DNA of 64,000 nt. It comes from Bretschneidera sinensis (lineage: Eukaryota; Streptophyta; Magnoliopsida; Brassicales; Akaniaceae). The stretch is from NCBI GenBank assembly GCA_023935145.1, contig CM043700.1:66374120-66438119 (forward strand). The letters are read 5' to 3'. Both the position numbers and the translations under genes were made by a program. Positions 1-10,937 of the stretch are shown here, one piece after another (position 1 is the first letter of the stretch; each line of letters opens with the position of its first letter). The notes under the pieces were generated by a model. The model was not told the origin of the DNA and made no database searches. It was given only the letters and a program-made list of their open reading frames with translations.

Positions 1-1
1 G

Positions 2-2125
2 ATAGATGCTCTCACCAAGAAAATTGACGCTCTCACTATGGGCAAGTCCATCAATGCTGCCAATACAATTAATGACGATTGTTGTTCCATCTGTGCTAGT
101 CCTATACATTTAGCATAGAATTGTCCATCTATGCCGGCCTTTGCCGAGTACTCCACGGAACATGTAAACGCTTTCAATGATTATCGGAGGCAATCAGGTG
201 GATCCTACTCTGAGACTTACAATCCAGGGTGGCGAAACCACCCTAATTTTTCATGGAAGCAAAACCAATCGCTGAATCAGGGAGGAGCTCCTCATCATGC
301 TCACAATCAATACCCTCCTGGATTGTCTCAACCAATTCCAAGTCATGGTCGCTCAGTCCATCCAGCACCAGCATCTGCTTACCATACTCCCACTCAAGCG
401 CCAATGCCGATTTCACAATCATTGGAGGACACCTTCAAGTAGTTCATGAAGATGACCGGCCAATCCATTAGTGAAGTGAGGAGTGCGACAATAGTAAACA
501 CCCAAGCGATTGCCAATCTAGAGAGTCAAATAGGGCAAATCGCAAGTCACTTGGGTGAAAGAGAAAAGGGAAAGTTCCCCAGTCAGCCCGTGACCAACCC
601 GAAGAGACAATTTGTGATTGGAAATTCATCAACTTCTACGCACAAGGAGGAATAAGTGCAATCGATTGTCACATTAAGATCTGGGAGACAAGTGGACAAT
701 CGAGTAAAAAAGAGCCCTGCTGTGCAGCAAGGGCAAGAAAGTGGCAACAAAGAGAAGAGAGATGTTGAGCCATCTATAGCCACTCCTACTGTGAATGACC
801 CTCCTAGGTTGTTTGTACCTAAAGCACTTTACCCTGAGAGATTACAAGCGCCCAAGAAATGAGGGAAGTTTGAAGAAATTCTTGAGGTTTTCAAGCGAGT
901 CCAAATCAATATTCCACTTTTTGACGCCATCGAGCAAGTGCCATCATATACCAAGTTATTAAAGGACTTGATTACCATCAAGAGGAGGATGAATGTCCCG
1001 AGGAAGGCATTTTTAACCGAGCAGGTTAGCTCAATCCTTCAGTGCAAGCTGCCAATCAAGTATAAGGACCCAGGGTGTCCTACCATCTCTTGTATGATAG
1101 GAGTCAGCCAGATTGAGAAGGCTCTATTGGATTTAGGAGCCAGTGTGAATCTTCTACCCTATTCAGTCTATTTGCAATTGGGGTTAGGAGAATTGAAGCC
1201 CACATCGACAACACTTCAATTGGCTGACAGGTCAGTGAAAATACCACGGGGAGTAGTTGAGGATGTTTTGATAAAGGTAGATCAGTTTTATTTCCCCGTG
1301 GATTTTATTGTGCTAGATATAGAGCCGGTCCAGAATATAGGGATTCAGATACCAGTGATTCTAGGGCGGCCATTTTTAGCCACGGCTAACGCCCTAATCA
1401 ATTGTAGGACAGGGGTAATGAAGATTTCCTTCGGAAATATGACAGTGGAGTTGAATATTTTTGATATCACTAAGCCACCATTGGAATTTACTGAAGTGAG
1501 AAATATATGCTTAATAGAGGAAATTATTGAAGATATGTTGGATGAATCAAGCATGGAGGACCCCCTGGAGGAATGCTTTGCTCAGTTTGGAGAGGATCTG
1601 GATTTGGATAAGTTACTTGAGCAAGCAAATGCCATTTTAGAGTCTGCTCCTACGGAGAGTACTGAAAAGGAAAAGACTGAAGAACTTGAGCCTCTTAGGA
1701 AGGAACTTAAACCTTTACCGGATAATTTTCAGTATAAGTTCCTAGGTCCAACAGAGTCTTTGCCTGTGATTATAGCTTCAGATTTGGTTGAGACTCAAGA
1801 GGAGAAATTATTAGATGTGTTGAGAGAACACAAGGAAGCTATAGGCTGGACCATTGAAGATATTAAAGGAATCAGCCCCTCGTTGGTAATGCACAAGATA
1901 CATTTGGAGGAGAATGCCAAGTCATCGAAGGAGCCACAAAGAAGGCTCAACCCAGCTACGCAAGAGGTTGTGAGGACAGAAGTTATTAAGCTGTTAGATG
2001 CAGGGATCATTTATCCCATCTCTGTTAGCAAGTGGGTGAGCCCGATTCATATCGTGCCCAAGCGAGCTGGATTAACAGTAGTAAAGAATACAGACGACGA
2101 GTTGGTGCCAACTCGTGTTCAGTAA
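2..2125 (+). pseudogene. E1 gag C-terminus plus aspartic protease (broken)
   Basis: One reading frame runs from base 2 through the gag zinc-knuckle area (CSIC near 92), the YNPGWRNHPNFSW motif (near 220-260), a linker, and a retropepsin-like protease with active-site motif DLGAS (near 1132) and the ILGRPF motif (near 1360). It is interrupted only by single stop codons near 116 (TAG), 440 (TAG), 653 (TAA), 860 (TGA) and 2123 (TAA). Each could come from a CAG, CAA or CGA codon by a C-to-T change; this ancestral state is inferred from family patterns. The same frame continues into RT without a frameshift. In a working element this would be the capsid/nucleocapsid and the enzyme that matures the polyprotein. 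Confidence 0.82.
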
Positions 2126-4606
2126 GGGTGGAGAGTGTGTATAGACTACCGTAAACTGAACACTGCCACAAGGAATGATCATTTTTCACTCCCATTTATT
2201 GATCAGATGGTGGAGCGTTTGGCTGGGCATGAGTATTATTGCTTTTTGGATGGTTATTCTGGATATAACCAGGTCCCCGTGGACCCTGAAGATCAGGAGA
2301 AGACAACATTTACCTGTCTTTTTGGGACATTCGCCTACTGTCGCATGCCCTTTGGGTTATGCAATGCACCTACTACTTTTCAGCGGTGCATGGTCAACAT
2401 ATTCTCTGACATGGTGGAGCATTCTTTAAATATTTTCATGGATGGCTTCTCCGTCTTCGGTTCATCATTTGAGGAGTGTCTGCACTATCTCACTTTGGTT
2501 TTAGTGCGGTGCAAGGAGAAGAACCTGGTGCTTAATTGGGAGAAGTGTCATTTTATGGTCAAACAAGGTATTGTACTAGGGCACGTCATATCCCATCAGG
2601 GGATTGAGGTCGACAAAGCGAAGGTGGACCTGATTTTCAACCTTCCGCCCCACGTACAGTGAAGGAGGTTCGATCTTTTCTAGGCCATGCAGGATTCTAC
2701 AGGCTATTTATCCAGAATTTCAACAAGATCGCCCGGCCCTTGTGCAAGTTATTAATGAAGGATGCCCTATTTGTATTTGATGAAGATTGTAAGAAAGCAT
2801 TTGGGGATCTGAAGAAGATTCTGACGTCCACACCCATTATTCAGCCACCCAATTGGGGTGTGCCTTTTGAAATTATGTGTGACGCATCAGACTATGCTGT
2901 TGGAGTTGTTTTGGGGCAACGTGTTGAAAAACTTTTCCATGTTATCTATTATGCAAGTCGAACTCTAAACAACGCACAACTCAATTACTCTACCACTGAG
3001 AAGGAGTTGCTAGCAGTCGTTTTTGCATTAGACAAGTTCAGATCCTACTTGTTAGGATCTAAAGTCATTATCTACTCGGACCATGCAGCATTGAAGTATC
3101 TTTTTCTCTAAAAAAGATGCTAAATCTCATCTTATCCGATGGATCTTGCTACTTCAAGAGTTCGACATAGAGATTCGGGATAAGAAAGGTTCCGAAAATG
3201 TGGTGGCGGACCATTTGTCTATATTGATTATGGATTTCACTGAGGCCACTACTCTCATTTCTGATATCTTTCTTGATGAGTAATTGATGCACATTTCTCA
3301 CAATTCCGTGCCATGGTTTGCTGATATAGTGAACTATCTTGTCACCGGTCAAATGCCTTTGCATTGGGGATGACAAGATAAATCAAAGTTTCTGGCCATG
3401 GTAAAACATTTTTTCTAGGATGATCCTTACCTGTTCAAGTATTTTCCCGATCAAATCATCAGAAGATGCATTCCTAAGCATGACCAATCTAATGTCATCG
3501 CCTTCTGTCATGATCATGTTTGTGGAGGCCATTTCAGTGCTAAAAAGACCGCTGCTAAGATTTTGCAGTGCGGATTCTATTGGCCTACCCTGTTCCAAGA
3601 CTCTCACACTTACTGTGTATCTTGTGAGCATTGCCAAAAGCTACGGGAGTATTTCTAGGAGGAATATGATGCCCTTCAACCCCATTCTGATTGTTGAGAT
3701 TTTTGATGTATGGGGCATTGATTTTATGGGACCTTTCCCAAACTTCTTTGGTTATCTGTACATTCTAGTTGTTATGGACTATCTGTCCAAATGGGTGGAA
3801 GCAGTTGCATGCAAGACCAATGACCATAGAGTTGTGGTCCAATTTTTGAAGAACAATATCTTTACTCGTTTTGGTACGCCTCGAGCAATTATAAGTGATG
3901 GAGGTAAGCATTTTTGCAACAGGATTTTTGAGCAGTTGATGAAGAAGTATTTCATCACACACAAAGTTACCACCTCGTATCACCCACAGACGAGTGGACA
4001 AGTGGAAATTTCCAATCGCGAGATTAAGCACATTTTGGAGAAAACTGTGAACCCTAATAGAAAGGACTGGTCTCTGCGATTGACTGATGCACTGTGGGCA
4101 TATCGAACAGCATTCAAGATGCCAATTGGCGTGTCTCCATACCGTATTGTGTACGGAAAAGCCTGTCACCTTCCAGTCGAATTAGAGCATAGAGCTTATT
4201 AGGCTATCAAACAGCTGAACTTTAATCTTTTGAAGGCTGGATCCCAAAGAAAGCTCCAACTCAATGAATTAGAGGAGCTGCGAAATGATGCATATGAGTG
4301 TGCACGGTCATACAAAGCACAAATGAAGAAGACTCATGACCAAAACATTTTGAGACGAGCTTTCTAGCCGGGTCAAAAAGTTCTTCTTTACAACTCACGC
4401 CCGCATCTTTTCCCAGGCAAGCTCAAGTCTCGATGGACCGGCCCCTTTATTATTCGGTCAATTTTTCCTCATGGGGCCATCGAGATTGAGGATCCAAAGA
4501 ATGGTAACACTTTTAAGGTAAATGGGCAAAGGCTGAAACCATTCTTGGAGTTAAGGAGTCCGGACATTGAGACAATATTGTTGACGGATCCTATTTACTC
4601 TGATTG
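2126..4606 (+). pseudogene. E1 pol: reverse transcriptase, RNase H, integrase (broken)
   Basis: The RT starts with RVCIDYRKLN (2129 on) and continues to about 2660. A frameshift near 2645-2660 moves the C-terminal RT and RNase H (CDASDYAVGVVLGQ near 2878; TEKELLAVVFALDKFR near 2996) to another frame, ended by a shift near 3110. The RT catalytic box reads FMDG rather than the usual F/Y-x-D-D, another sign of decay. The integrase zinc finger (H-H-C-C pattern) lies at about 3440-3640 in one frame and the D-D-E core ([13 protein letters not shown], then E in SGQVE) at 3690-4200 in another, followed by stops near 4201 and 4366. The C-terminal GPF region extends to about 4606. Several disabling lesions exclude function. 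Confidence 0.85.
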
Positions 4607-5903
4607 AGGGTCATCTACTAAGGAGAGTCTGGCTGAAGACTTTAAACTTAGTGCTCATGGGATGCACCCCACAGCTTATCTTTTTATTTGTTTATTATTT
4701 TAAATATTTATGCTTAATGTTTGTTTCCAGTATTTTTTGTTTTCTAGTCTTTATTTTTCAGGGACAACGCGTACTGCAGATCAAGTTTGGGGGTATGCTA
4801 TGAGCCATACCAGTCCAGATAGTTCTCCATATCCCAGGTCAACTCTTTCCATATTATTCACACATTGGGATCAATGTGTAATTTAAGTTTGGGGGTATGG
4901 GAGACACATTACACACACTTTTTCCTAATTTGTTGTTGTTTTTTTTTAATGCATGCTCATGTTATTTTGAAATTTTGGTTGATCTAAACAATTTTTGTGA
5001 TGTGATTCATTGGTGAGCTTAAATTTTGGAACACATGATCTGTTGATAAATTTTAAAATTTAGTTACTTACTTGAGGCATTTGAGAATTCACATGTTTGA
5101 TCTCGAATCTAACACGAGTACATTAGTACGCATTATGTGAGGTATGACATGTGATTTTAATGTGTACGTTTCTGTCATAACTGAAACTGGATGACTTGTT
5201 GGATTAACACTTTAGAATATATATAAAATATATATATATATATATATATATATGAATGAAAATGATGATCATAAATAAACTTTCCACTGAGTAACTGGAC
5301 CTCTTGCCTCAGTAAGCAGTGAGTGTTCACGTCAAAATGTTGGAATTTTGTTTAATAGTATTAAGGCCAGTTTAATTTCATAGATTTTTTTACTCGAATT
5401 AGTAAGTTCTAAGGGGTGTCTGTACACCTAATGTCTTAAAAACCATCTGGTTTGGGAGTCATTGACTCAACACTCGCTACATGGGTCAATTAGAAAGCTT
5501 AAGGAAACTAAACATAACAGAGCCTTACAAAAAGAGAAGAAAATAAAAACCATGTCATTTTCATTCATTCTGATGGGAAATGCGGTGAATCTTGAGACAT
5601 AGAGACCTTACACATTGGACTCATTCGGAAGCTTCATTTTTATTTGCTAATTCACTTTACACTGAGTCAGACTTATGATGCTTTAACCTGCCCTTTGTAA
5701 GTAATTAGATTTTAACATTTCTGTTCATTACGAAGATGGGTTTATCTTTTTAAGCTTGCTCATGAATCATTATCATGATGATGTGTGCTCCTAAAATCTT
5801 TGGATACCATGAGCTATGAACTTATCTTTATATTCCTTGTTTTTCATTTAGTTTTTAGTTTCGTATTGCTATGGGACTAGCAATATGTAAGTTTGGGGGT
5901 ATT
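4607..5903 (+). other. E1 non-coding 3' region with repeated purine tracts
   Basis: No ORF of the Athila env-like type is visible. The region has three copies of a TAAGTTTGGGGGT-like tract (about 4780, 4881 and 5888). The last, at 5889-5903, lies directly at the LTR and is the functional-position polypurine tract; the other two are internal look-alikes. An AT dinucleotide run lies at 5228-5253. Confidence 0.7.
5228..5253. repeat. (AT)n microsatellite
   Basis: Uninterrupted alternating A and T inside the non-coding tail of E1. Confidence 0.9.
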
Positions 5904-7241
5904 TGATAAGTGCTAAATATTACATGTTTTAGCCCCTTAGTTTACATTTGTTGAGTTCTTAATTATGTTATTTCGTGCTATTTTATCTATTTTCTGTGTT
6001 TTCTGTGTTTTTATATGTTTTGGAATAAAATGAAGCAATGTGGAAACTTCAGGGCTCAAAGAGCAAAAACTGAGGATGCCTAGTGTGATCGAGCGCACCA
6101 GACGTGCGATCGATCTCACCTGCGATCGTGCGCACACGGCATGAGATCAATCGCACCTGCGCTCGAGCGCACCAGACTTGCGATCGATCGCAAGTGACTT
6201 GCACAGCCCACATTGGACAGGAAACTTTTGACACTGCATATATATTGCAGTGCACTGTGATGCGCTCGAGCACAACAAGGCTGCGATCGATCGCAGTTGA
6301 CTCACACATCCCACATCGGATAGGAAATACTTACAGCGCGCCAGACGCATTGCATCGCACCACGCTGCGATTGATCGCAAAGAGGCAGTATCCCACATCG
6401 AATTTTCAACTCATTGTACTCCGAGAATTCCCTTATATAAACACTATCTCACCTCATTATTCAGTGTGCAGTCTGGTGGATTTCTACTAGCATTCTAGTA
6501 GATCTCCTAAGGGCTTTTTGCCACCACCGGGGGAAGTACTGCCCAACAGCGTGTGGAATTTCTCCCAATGTATAGTTAGTTTTAATTCTTTTTCAGTTTT
6601 TAATGCTTAGCACTTTTTATTGTGAAATTTAGTTTCATGATAATGGGTGGCTAAAATCTTCAGCTAAGGTTGAAGATGAAGCCTCGCCATTGTTTAGCAT
6701 TATATTTTCATATATGTTTATACAATTCTAATATGTTTAGTTTAAATGTTCTATTTCAATTGTTTGAGTAAATTCTTACGATTGATAGTTTTTAATTGTT
6801 CTGTTGGACAAATGTGATTCATCCGATGGATACATCGAATCCTTTTCGATTAAATTGGATTTCCTTTGTGATTTGTTAAAAGCGGATACATTGGATGCTT
6901 TTGGTTTAATTGGGATATTCGTTGTTGTTTGTTTAAGTTGGATTCATGGAATGTTTGGATAGATTATTTTTATACAGAACATGAAGATATATGTTTTACT
7001 TTGGTTGGGTGGATTCTGAAACCTTAGTGTTTTCATCATTAGTTATTAAATCAATTTATTTAGTTTAGTTTATATTTGTTTTGTAAAAATATAATTCACA
7101 ATTCGGAACTACGTTAAAATAAGGTTAGTTTAGATAAAAAGCTATTTTCACAACGCATTCCCTATGGATTCGACCTCGCACTTGCACAACACTATATTGC
7201 AAACGATTTGTGCGCTTGCGAGTAATTCAAAACTCACAACA
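5904..7241 (+). mobile_element. Athila-type LTR shared by E1 and E2
   Basis: Starts TGATAAGTGC right after a polypurine tract and ends in CAACA just before a tRNA-Asp type primer site, so it sits both as 3' LTR of E1 and as 5' LTR of E2. Length 1338 bp. U3 carries an array of CGATCGATCG palindromes (6085-6380), followed by a TATA box TTATATAA at 6433-6440. The downstream part is AT-rich. Confidence 0.82.
6433..6440 (+). promoter_or_regulatory. LTR TATA box
   Basis: TTATATAA, located after the palindrome array of the shared Athila LTR and followed by a G/C-richer leader, as expected for the LTR transcription start region. Confidence 0.55.
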
Positions 7242-7247
7242 AGTTTT

Positions 7248-7262
7248 TGGCGCCGTTGTCGG
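7248..7262 (+). other. Primer binding site, tRNA-Asp type
   Basis: TGGCGCCGTTGTCGG matches the complement of the plant tRNA-Asp 3' end with one mismatch. It lies 6 bases after the LTR end and marks the start of the internal domain of E2. Confidence 0.85.
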
Positions 7263-7633
7263 AACCCTTGGGTTGTTTCCATAACCTTTATACACGTGGC
7301 AGATTGGGCTAGTTAATGCGCGCAGTTTTCCAAAGTAGAAATGGTAACGTCATTGTTAACTTGTTACCTTGGGGAGTGGGATAGCACCTCGAGTAGGTAA
7401 AATGTCGCATTGTTGCGGCTGGGGTCCTTGGAGAACGTAAAGGTGGCCTCGGTTACTCCGAACGTCACGTCTCCTCAACCATAAACTTTAACTATCCTTG
7501 TTTTTCATGCTTTTTTCCCTCTATAAAGGCCTTTACTCCTCATTTCTCTTCACTTCTCTTCATTTGCAATCTGAGAAAAGGTTGAGAGCCCACGGACTCA
7601 TCCTAAAAGTTAGAGAGTACTCGGAGTTGTCTT
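7263..7633 (+). other. E2 leader with promoter-like content
   Basis: No gag N-terminus is found here, although it would be expected. The stretch has a G-box type CACGTGGC (near 7292), a TATA-like CTATAAAGG (near 7521) and a CT-rich leader-like stretch (7530-7570). It could be captured host promoter DNA or part of another LTR; the origin is not resolved. Confidence 0.4.
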
Positions 7634-9529
7634 TTGAGTTTGGTGAGAGAGTGCCTGAAAATTTCTTTAAGGTTGGTACTATCCTTTTATGAAGGTCTAA
7701 ATGACATAAATAAAGGTATTGCTGATTCTGGTTGTGGAGGTGTGTTGATGGAAAAGAGCAGTGAAGAAGCCATGGAGATGTTTGAGGCATTGAGTGAGCA
7801 TACCCAACAATTCTCCTCTAGAGTTAGACAAGGAGTCAAGAGCAAAGTTATATATGAGGTTACTCTTAATGGTGGACCCTCTACCCAAATAGCTGCTTTG
7901 AAGAGGAAGCTAGATATGATTGTAAAAGCCATGTCTACTCAAAACATCTCTCCTCGACCACAAGCTACACAAAGCCAGGTATGTGCTTTATGTTCTCAAT
8001 TTGATCACACTACTGAGACCTGCCATTTGTATTCATCTACAGATCCCGAGCAAGCAAACTATGTGGGACCGAATAATGCATATGCAAATACATACAACCC
8101 TGGATGGCGAGACCACCCCAACCTCTCATGGAGCAATAATCAAAACACCTTGAACTTTTAAGGACAGCAAAGGAACTTCCATAAACTAGCCCAACCAGTT
8201 CCATAACCCAAGAAGGATGATCTAGAAAGTCTTGTAAAGCAATTAGCCACTAAACAACAGCAACTAATGACAACATTGATGACTTCATTAGATCAGTAAA
8301 AAAAAACACATAAGTAAGCAATTCAAATATTAGAGGTACAAATGGGGCAATTTGCTAAGGAGCTAAGTGAAAGAAAGCAAGGTGAACTCCCTGCACAAAC
8401 ACTACCAAATCCAAGAGGACATCAACAGCTAAAAGTCGTTACAACTCTCCGAAATGGTAAAATCATAGGAGTTAATGAGCCAGCTCAAGCATCTCAAGCT
8501 AAGCCATCCGCATCCAAGGTAAGTGAAGTAGAGAAGTGGAATGCACCACCCTTCCCTCAAAGGTTAATAACACCAAAGAAAGATAAATTGCTTGATATTT
8601 TTGAAAGTTTGAGAAAAGTAGAAATTAACATTCCCTTATTAGATGCAATTAAACAAATTCCTGCTTATGCTAAATTTTTAAAAGATTGTTGCACTAATAA
8701 AAGAAAGTTTCAAGAACATGAAACAGTGGCTCTAACTGAAGAGGTAAGTGCGGTATTGTTAAGAAAACTACCACCAAAACTAAAATATCCAGGTAGTTTT
8801 ACTATTCCATGTAGGATAGGTGATCAGTTGTTTGAGCGAGCATTACTAGATTTAGGAGCAAGTGTTAATTTGCTACCATACACAGTAGTTGAAAAGCTAG
8901 GTTTGAGGGAGCTTCAACCAACCTCCATCACTTTGCAATTGGCAGATAGAAGCATCAAAAGACCTAGAGATATACTTGAAAATGTCTTGGTCAAGGTTGG
9001 TGAGTTTATTTTGCCTGCTGACTTCATTGTATTAGATATAGAAGAATGCCTTATGCCATTACCTCTACCCATCATCTTAGGAAGACCCTTTATGAGAACT
9101 GCTGAAACAATAATTAATGTGAAAAAGGATATTGTAAGTATGACGGTAAATGGAGAGACAATAGAATTTAATATATTTTATGCAGTGAAATTACCCCAAG
9201 ATGATAATGATGATGAATGTTTTAATGAATGTATGATGCAAAGTGTTGTCAAGCAAGTTTTTCAGGTCCATCACACTGATCCATTGGAGGTCGTCCTCAC
9301 CCATAGCTTCAAAAGATCGTATATTGAGCCTGCATCAGAAACTATCCCTGATAACATCTTGGAAGCTATGCACCTCCCTAAAGTCTATCCCATGCATCCA
9401 AGACCGAGTGATAACAAGAAATCACATTTGAATACACTGAAAGGATTGAGTTATGATGAATGTGCAACACCACCAAGAGCACTTGAGCCACATGAAGCGA
9501 ACTTTAAGCACTCCCTGCCAAAAGACTAA
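7634..9529 (+). pseudogene. E2 gag (partial) and aspartic protease
   Basis: Recognisable gag similarity begins near 7693 and includes a zinc-knuckle-like C-x2-C-H-C stretch (CALCSQFDHTTETC near 7980) and the YNPGWRDHPNLSW motif (8095-8133). The frame continues through a linker into a protease with DLGASVNLLPY (near 8851) and IILGRPF (near 9072), then ends at 9527-9529. Within this single frame only four stops occur, all TAA, at about 8159, 8204, 8297 and 8315; each could be a former CAA codon (inference). The gag N-terminal half is missing. From 8342 on the protease part is an unbroken frame of 395 codons. Confidence 0.8.
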
Positions 9530-10937
9530 AGTTGAGAGAATACCCCGTCTGACTGAAGACGTTAAACTTAGTGCTCATGGGAGGCACCCCAAAGCATATC
9601 CTTTTCATAGTTTATTATTAGTATTTCATAGTTTACTTTTCTATTGCTGTTTATTACTTGTTTTCCATTTTATATCTATTTTTCTTTCTTTTTCGAGGAC
9701 AGCGTGAGTGCATCCAGTTGAAGTTTGGGGGCGTGCTACGAGCCATGTCAGCCATCAGTTCTCCATCTCCCAGGTCAGCTCCTTCCATGCTATTCACACA
9801 TTGGGGACAATGTGCAATTTAAGTTTGGCGGTATGGGGACACATTCACACACTCACCATGTCCCACATTTTTTTTTTGTTATTTTCATAGATAAATGCAT
9901 GTTCATTCTGTCCAATAAACTTTTTTGTGATCTCAACAAAACTTTATGATTCGACTTCATCAACGAGCTTAACACTTTGAACATATAGGCCAATAATCAA
10001 GTTTTGAACCTAGATCACTGCCTTTTTGACATTTAAGGATTCACAAGTTTGACCTAAACTATCACAAGCACACTAGCACATAACTGTGTATGGTATGACA
10101 TGTTATTTGGATTGGTATGTTTTTTTTGCTTAACTATGAACTAAATGACCTGTTAGATTGACATTTTAGCATATGAAAATAGAAAATATTGATTAGTGCT
10201 CAAAAAGAAAAAAAAAATGCTCCTAATAATCAATAAAAACAATCTTTCGCTGAGTAACTGGCCCTCTTGCCTCAGTAAGCATTGAGTGTCACGTCAAAAG
10301 GTGGAAAATTCTAAGTGATCATTAAAAAAGAACTTTCTGCTGAGTAACTGGCCCTCTTGCCTCAGTAAGCATTGAGTGTCACGTCAAAATGTGGAAAATT
10401 CTAAGTGGTAGCATTAAAATCAGTTAGTTTCGTAGCCTTGTTGACTCAAGCTAGTATGTTCTTAGGGGTGTCTTTTCACCTAATACTCTAAAACCATCTG
10501 GTTTGGGAGACATTGGCTAAACACTCGTTACACGAGTCAACAAGAAAGCTTAAGGGAACTAACTTGGCCAAAATCTCACAAATAAAAGTCTATGCCATAT
10601 TTGTTGACTCTAATAGGAAGTTTGGTGAATCTTGAGTCATCGAAACACTACACGTTTGAATTTCTTGGAAACTAATCTTTTGTGTGCTAGTTCACCACAC
10701 ACCAAAGTCAAACTTGTGATGTCTTAAATTGCCTCATGAAAGTGATTTGCGTTCAAAGCTCTTATTCATTACAAAAATATGTTTGTATCTGTTAAGATTG
10801 CTCATGAATGTGCATCATAGTTTTGTAAGATTTAAAATTTTGTTGGACACCATGAACGTTGGATTTATCTGTTTTTTTTCGTTTTAGTTTTTAATTTAAT
10901 ATCGCTAAGGGACTAGCAATATGTAAGTTTTGGGGTG
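9530..10937 (+). other. E2 non-coding 3' region
   Basis: Homologous in layout to 4607-5903 of E1. Purine tracts similar to AAGTTTGGGGG occur near 9720, 9822 and 10925; the last abuts the LTR. A 90-bp unit containing TGAGTAACTGGCCCTCTTGC is duplicated at 10243-10408, whereas E1 has it once (near 5290). Confidence 0.65.
10243..10408 (+). repeat. Tandem duplication, period 90 bp
   Basis: TGAGTAACTGGCCCTCTTGC starts at 10251 and again at 10341, with the flanking sequence (GTGTCACGTCAAAA..GTGGAAAATTCTAAGTG) repeated as well. Confidence 0.85.

Larger units (their letters stand above)
1..7241 (+). mobile_element. Athila-type Ty3/gypsy element E1, 5' part outside window
   Basis: Seen: gag C-terminus, aspartic protease, RT, RNase H, integrase and a long non-coding tail in that order, then an LTR of 1338 bp. 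The window starts inside gag. Family knowledge: the gag motif around YNPGWRNHPNFSW, the protease motif DLGASVNLLPY, a tRNA-Asp type primer site beside the LTR and the long 3' region with GTTTGGGGG purine tracts are typical of the plant Athila lineage. No env-like ORF is present between integrase and LTR. The element is dead: in-frame stops in gag-PR and frameshifts in RT, RNase H and integrase. Confidence 0.85.

Noticed and set aside
6049..6490. Several overlapping frames on both strands in the Athila LTR
   Set aside because: Produced by the CGATCGATCG palindrome array, which reads similarly on both strands; no protein family pattern.
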